The notes beneath the pieces were generated by a model that saw nothing but the letters and a program-made list of their open reading frames with translations, had not been told where the DNA came from and ran no database searches. Shown here piece by piece: positions 48,535 through 51,299 of a DNA stretch of 51,299 bases. The number at the start of each line of letters is the position of its first letter. The stretch's first letter is position 1. Origin of the DNA: Scytonema tolypothrichoides VB-61278 (GTDB lineage: Bacteria > Cyanobacteriota > Cyanobacteriia > Cyanobacteriales > Nostocaceae); the NCBI RefSeq assembly GCF_000828085.3, contig NZ_JXCA02000019.1:586785-638083 (forward strand). Direction: 5' to 3'. The translations under genes were made by a program, and so were the position numbers.

Positions 48535-49344
48535 TCACTTAATTTTACCCTCATGCATACTTCTTACTACTTTTGTCACTAGCTTTCTGGGAGCAAATCT
48601 TACTAATTCAGCCAGTATCTTATTTTTCACACCCGGAATCACAACAGTTGCCTTCGCCAATAAACCACTATAGCCAATTTTGGCTACAGTTTCTGCACTC
48701 ATCATCTTCTTGTTTTTGAGCAGTTCAGAGTCAGCCATCCCGGTTATTTTATGAAAAGCAGATTCTGTCGGTCCTGGACAAAGAACAGTCACAGTGACAC
48801 CTGTATCCTTTAACTCATTAGCTAGGGCTTCTGAAAAGAATAAAATATAACTTTTAGTAGCGGAATAAACCGCCATTAAAGGTCCTGGTTGAAATGCAGC
48901 TGTTGAGGCAACATTTAAGATTGTTCCGTTGCCTTGATTGACCATATCTTTTAGGAATAGTTTCGTTAAATGGGTCAGAGATACCAAATTGACCTGTAGC
49001 ATTTCCAGTTCAGCAGTGAGGTTGGTTTCGTGAAATAACCCATAGTTCCCAAATCCAGCATTGTTCACCAGTACATCAACCTTTATACGTGCTTGTTGCA
49101 AGTCTGTGAAAATTTCTTCTGGAGCGGTTGGAATAGATAAATCCTTAACAATTTTTTGCACAGAAATGCCGAACTTTTGTGGAAATGTCTCCGCTATTTC
49201 GGAGAGTTTTTGTCCATTTTTATCTACTAAGACAAGATTGTAACAATCACGGGCAAAAAGGTGTGCTAATTCGTAACCAATACCACTAGCTGCGCCTGTA
49301 ATTAGAGCAGTTTGTTTTTGCTGATCTTGGTATGTGACTCTCAT
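48535..49344 (-). CDS. Short-chain dehydrogenase/reductase
   Basis: Start chosen at ATG 49342-49344 (MRVTYQDQQKQTALITGAAS), since GGTGG lies just upstream; a TTG at 49401 would add 19 residues without a ribosome site. The 269-residue protein has the classical SDR signatures: TGAASGIG (16-23), NNAGFGNYG (near 93), catalytic Ser in NVASTAAF, and YSATK (near 159). The C terminus (GVKNKILAELVRFAPRKLV) resembles DltE-like and SDR-family fatty-acyl or steroid oxidoreductases. It converges on the MFS gene, so it is probably outside the NRPS operon, though it could act on a related substrate. Confidence 0.85.
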   Translation of the reverse strand: MRVTYQDQQKQTALITGAASGIGYELAHLFARDCYNLVLVDKNGQKLSEIAETFPQKFGISVQKIVKDLSIPTAPEEIFTDLQQARIKVDVLVNNAGFGNYGLFHETNLTAELEMLQVNLVSLTHLTKLFLKDMVNQGNGTILNVASTAAFQPGPLMAVYSATKSYILFFSEALANELKDTGVTVTVLCPGPTESAFHKITGMADSELLKNKKMMSAETVAKIGYSGLLAKATVVIPGVKNKILAELVRFAPRKLVTKVVRSMHEGKIK

Positions 49345-49517
49345 ACACGATGTCCACCTGAAATTCTCTGAACTATCAATCTTTCCTACCTTAGATGACA
49401 AGCTTTACAGAAACTGCTCATTGTAATAGATATGAAATATTGATCAAGCTCTATGCCAACATCTGAAAAGAGTGTAACTTATCAATATTATAGACAGAGA
49501 CAATTCTTAATAAACTA

Positions 49518-49547
49518 CCCTAAGTTGCCTTGCGGCTGAACTTAGGG
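49518..49547. terminator. Hairpin between the SDR start and the hydrolase end
   Basis: CCCTAAGTT (49518-49526) pairs with AACTTAGGG (49539-49547), with GCC/GGC pairing in the loop. On the minus strand it lies 84 bases past the hydrolase stop, a fair place to end that transcript; the minus-strand T content after it is modest. Confidence 0.55.
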
Positions 49548-49630
49548 TTTTGCCCAATCGCGCAAACTGCGGATCGCTTGGCTACAGGATAACTTTGGTG
49601 CTTCAGGCGTCTTTATGGACACTCCTAGAG

Positions 49631-50362
49631 TTATTTTCTGATCTGTAGTGGTTTTTTAGAGATTTTGTATAGAGATTGCCAGAAGTCGAGAATCTGTTCT
49701 GCTACGAGAGTCGGCTGGAAGAAGTGAAAGAAATGCCGTCCTTTTTGACATTCCCAGTAGCGATCGCCCTCCATCAAAAACGGTCGCCATCCTTCCAAAG
49801 CCTCAGGTTCTACAATGATATCGTTAGTGCTACCACAAACCATTAAAGGCGCAGGGACTGGACTGGGAACCATGCTTAGTTGTTTAAACAGGGAGTGAGG
49901 TGAAAGCGAGCAATCTAAATCTCGTTCTAAAATCTTCTCTAGACGCTTGAGTGCGTGTTCATTTTGATAGCCAAATAAGTTATACACCATTGCATTAAGA
50001 ATTTTTTCCCGAGTTAAGGATGGGCGATGGCTATAGTAATGAGCTTGCCAGTCAAGGGCTGCATCAGCACCCACAGCTAAAAGGGTTAAAGATTTAACTT
50101 TTTCAGGATATCGACGTGTATATAGTAGTCCTAGTAATCCTCCCGTGCTATGACCAATCAAATGCACAGGTTGATTGATTGATTGAAGATAATCATCCAC
50201 CAGCAGTGTTGCAACATCTAAGGAACTAGGTTCATCCTGAGTTTGAGTATATTCCCACTGGGCAATAGTTACAGAACGTGACAGTTCACGCAACAATGGT
50301 TGAGCAAAGCATAACAAACTAGGGCTTGTGTTCAACCAAATGGCTTCTGGTTGTTTAGACAT
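49631..50362 (-). CDS. Alpha/beta hydrolase, IsiC-like
   Basis: The 243-residue protein has the alpha/beta fold: nucleophile elbow LIGHSTGGLLG with Ser72, likely Asp in VCGSTNDIIVEP (near 194) and His in KGRHFFHFF (near 221). It resembles thioesterase-like hydrolases such as IsiC that follow isiA in cyanobacterial iron-stress operons. The gene upstream on the same strand is a cut-off IsiA/CP43-type antenna gene, which supports this link. A role as a stand-alone thioesterase for the NRPS is possible but it lies on the other strand, 1.4 kb beyond the exporter. Confidence 0.75.
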   Translation of the reverse strand: MSKQPEAIWLNTSPSLLCFAQPLLRELSRSVTIAQWEYTQTQDEPSSLDVATLLVDDYLQSINQPVHLIGHSTGGLLGLLYTRRYPEKVKSLTLLAVGADAALDWQAHYYSHRPSLTREKILNAMVYNLFGYQNEHALKRLEKILERDLDCSLSPHSLFKQLSMVPSPVPAPLMVCGSTNDIIVEPEALEGWRPFLMEGDRYWECQKGRHFFHFFQPTLVAEQILDFWQSLYKISKKPLQIRK

Positions 50363-50412
50363 TTATTTATCCTGTAAGTAATTAGAGTTCTCAATTTCTC
50401 GTGAAGCTTGTG

Positions 50413-50459
50413 AATAGCTAACAGTAATAAAAGAAGTTAGCAATTAACTGTTCGCTATT
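50413..50459. repeat. Palindrome that cuts the IsiA-like gene
   Basis: AATAGCTAACAGT (50413-50425) pairs with ACTGTTCGCTATT (50447-50459) with one internal mismatch of two bases. It covers the stop codon of the IsiA-like fragment. The AATAGCTAA / TTAGCAATT words also occur in the atp terminator at 24594-24636. Confidence 0.65.
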
Positions 50460-50661
50460 GTTCATACATTGGCTGATGAGGATTGAAGCGAGACACCTCA
50501 AACAGCGTCATTTCCTTAGCCCATAACAAAATCGATCCAGGATGGGCAACATGAGCGTCCAGTAATTTACCTGATAGATTGGTGAGACGAAAGTTACCAG
50601 CCCACCAAGGTGAGTTGGTCAAGTCTTGCTGCACCGACAACGGAGGTGTAGAAGTTGTCAT
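50455..50661 (-). pseudogene. Truncated IsiA/CP43-type chlorophyll antenna gene (N-terminal 68 residues)
   Basis: The frame reads [39 protein letters not shown] and [11 protein letters not shown]-stop. This is the N-terminal part of the CP43/IsiA/Pcb family, whose members have WWAGNAR..LSGK, AHVAH...FWAGAMTLFE and P.PMYEQ in this order, and go on for about 340 residues with six helices. Here only the first helix is left. The stop falls where a dispersed palindrome begins (50413-50459), so the rest seems to have been lost by insertion and deletion. WAKEM in place of WAGAM hints at relaxed constraint. Confidence 0.8.
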
Positions 50662-51007
50662 TTTACGCCTGTCTGAAGTTTGTTGAGAATTTTATTTAAC
50701 AACTGTAGAAAAGAGCTTACACTAAAATCAGAATTAATGAAAGAAAGTCTCATTAAAACTTTAAATTTAAGGATCAGTTTAAGGAAGATGGCGAGGATTG
50801 CGCCGATGCGGGGTGCGGTAGGCATACCCTCTGGGCTTACCTCAAGGGTAGAGAGTTCTTGCGTAAGTAGGTCGTTAAAATAAAGTTAACGATGTTTTGG
50901 CAGTCATTAGTCATTAGTAAGGGTTTGAGGCGTTTTTACATTTTTTAACATAGCTGGTGTTTATTTCCACCTATCTACTTATATCAAGTTCGGATGAACA
51001 CTTATAA
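50662..51007. other. Spacer between the IsiA-like fragment and the transposase
   Basis: No gene seen. The first part (50662-50780) is AT-rich and could hold the old antenna-gene promoter. 50864-50983 is a MITE-like element of the same family as 34980-35105. The last 25 bases lead into the transposase 3' end. Confidence 0.5.
50864..50983. mobile_element. 120-bp MITE-like element or IS end
   Basis: Left arm TAAGTAGGTCGTTAAAATAA and right arm, read inverted, TATAAGTAGATAGGTGGAAA. These match the arms of the 34980-35105 element (TAAGTAGGTCGGCGTAAATAA). It lies 25 bases past the IS630-like transposase, so the right arm might instead be the terminal repeat of that IS. Confidence 0.5.
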
Positions 51008-51299
51008 TTAAATTGCCCTGGTCATCGGCCACCAATGGTAGCAAGTCAACCCGCGAATAAAATCACGTTGTTCAAGTAATTGTTGGCAACGATAAACTAA
51101 CAATTTTTCTAACTCCTCTAAGGTGTGGGGAGAGTGATTGGCAACAATTTCATTTGTGAGCGGCCACAGTCGTTCTGCTGGTTGTAATTCAGGGGAATAG
51201 GCAGGCATGGGGAAAAAGTGAATTCCATCTGGAAGGATGAGATCATTGCTTGTATGCCAACCTGCTTGGTCAACAGTTAGGAGAATTTGTTTGTTAGCA
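51008..51299 (-). CDS. IS630-like DDE transposase, C-terminal part
   Basis: The frame is open from the right window edge and ends at 51008, giving 96 residues. It reads TVDQAGWHTS with the second catalytic Asp, then HFFPMPAYSPELQPAERLWP with the catalytic Glu, the signature of IS630/Tc1-like transposases, and ends GLTCYHWWPMTRAI. The N-terminal part and the other end of the element lie outside the window, so intactness cannot be judged. Its 3' inverted repeat should lie in 50950-51007. Confidence 0.85.
   Translation of the reverse strand, partial: ANKQILLTVDQAGWHTSNDLILPDGIHFFPMPAYSPELQPAERLWPLTNEIVANHSPHTLEELEKLLVYRCQQLLEQRDFIRGLTCYHWWPMTRAI

Noticed and set aside
49631-50362. Thioesterase of the NRPS locus
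   Set aside because: It is on the opposite strand beyond two other genes and pairs better with the IsiA-like fragment; kept only as an alternative.
50680-50883. Plus-strand 67-codon frame beside the IsiA-like fragment
   Set aside because: No ribosome site, no family likeness and it runs into the MITE arm at 50864.

Overview
The window comes from a filamentous, probably heterocystous, cyanobacterium (Nostocales type). The evidence is a full allophycocyanin locus (apcE-apcA-apcB-apcC), the cyanobacterial ATP synthase order (atp1, a, c, b', b, delta, alpha, gamma), psb30/ycf12, a cyanobacterial tmRNA tag, HIP1-like GCGATCGC sites, heptamer STRR repeats and many small palindromic dispersed elements. 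The genus cannot be fixed from the sequence alone.

Layout. 1-3.9 kb: two minus-strand signalling or conflict-type ATPases, one AAA-TM-WD40 (cut by the window edge) and one CHAT-TIR-AAA fusion. 3.9-6.7 kb: repeat-rich spacer, ftsW, and a Spy/CpxP-like periplasmic protein. 6.7-12.6 kb: the apc phycobilisome-core locus on the minus strand. 13.3-17.8 kb: a haemagglutinin-type secreted protein, a type II toxin-antitoxin pair and a methyltransferase. 18.1-24.6 kb: the ATP synthase operon, with STRR repeats and hairpins in its spacers and a strong terminator at its end. 24.7-33.9 kb: housekeeping and mixed genes: methyltransferase, tmRNA, cbiD, a DUF2808 protein, a membrane protein, a pair of half-size manganese-exporter-like proteins, a PEP-CTERM hydrolase, a YkgJ-type protein, psb30 and recJ.

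34.2-48.2 kb is the accessory heart of the window: a small nonribosomal peptide locus. In order it holds a dead adenylation-domain fragment interrupted by nested MITE-like DNA, a decayed paralogue of a haem-oxygenase-like diiron (HDO) enzyme, an intact HDO-like gene, an A-PCP protein, a TubC-C-A-PCP-C protein that ends in a condensation domain with no thioesterase, carboxynorspermidine dehydrogenase and decarboxylase genes (polyamine synthesis), and an MFS exporter. My main hypothesis is that the terminal C domain releases the acyl or peptidyl chain onto a polyamine made by the two adjacent enzymes, and that the MFS protein exports the product. The HDO enzyme may tailor a building block. The product is unknown.

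48.5-51.3 kb: a short-chain dehydrogenase, an IsiC-like alpha/beta hydrolase behind an amputated IsiA/CP43-type antenna gene, and the end of an IS630-like transposase that runs out of the window.

All functional calls are from reading motifs and gene order; no database search was possible.
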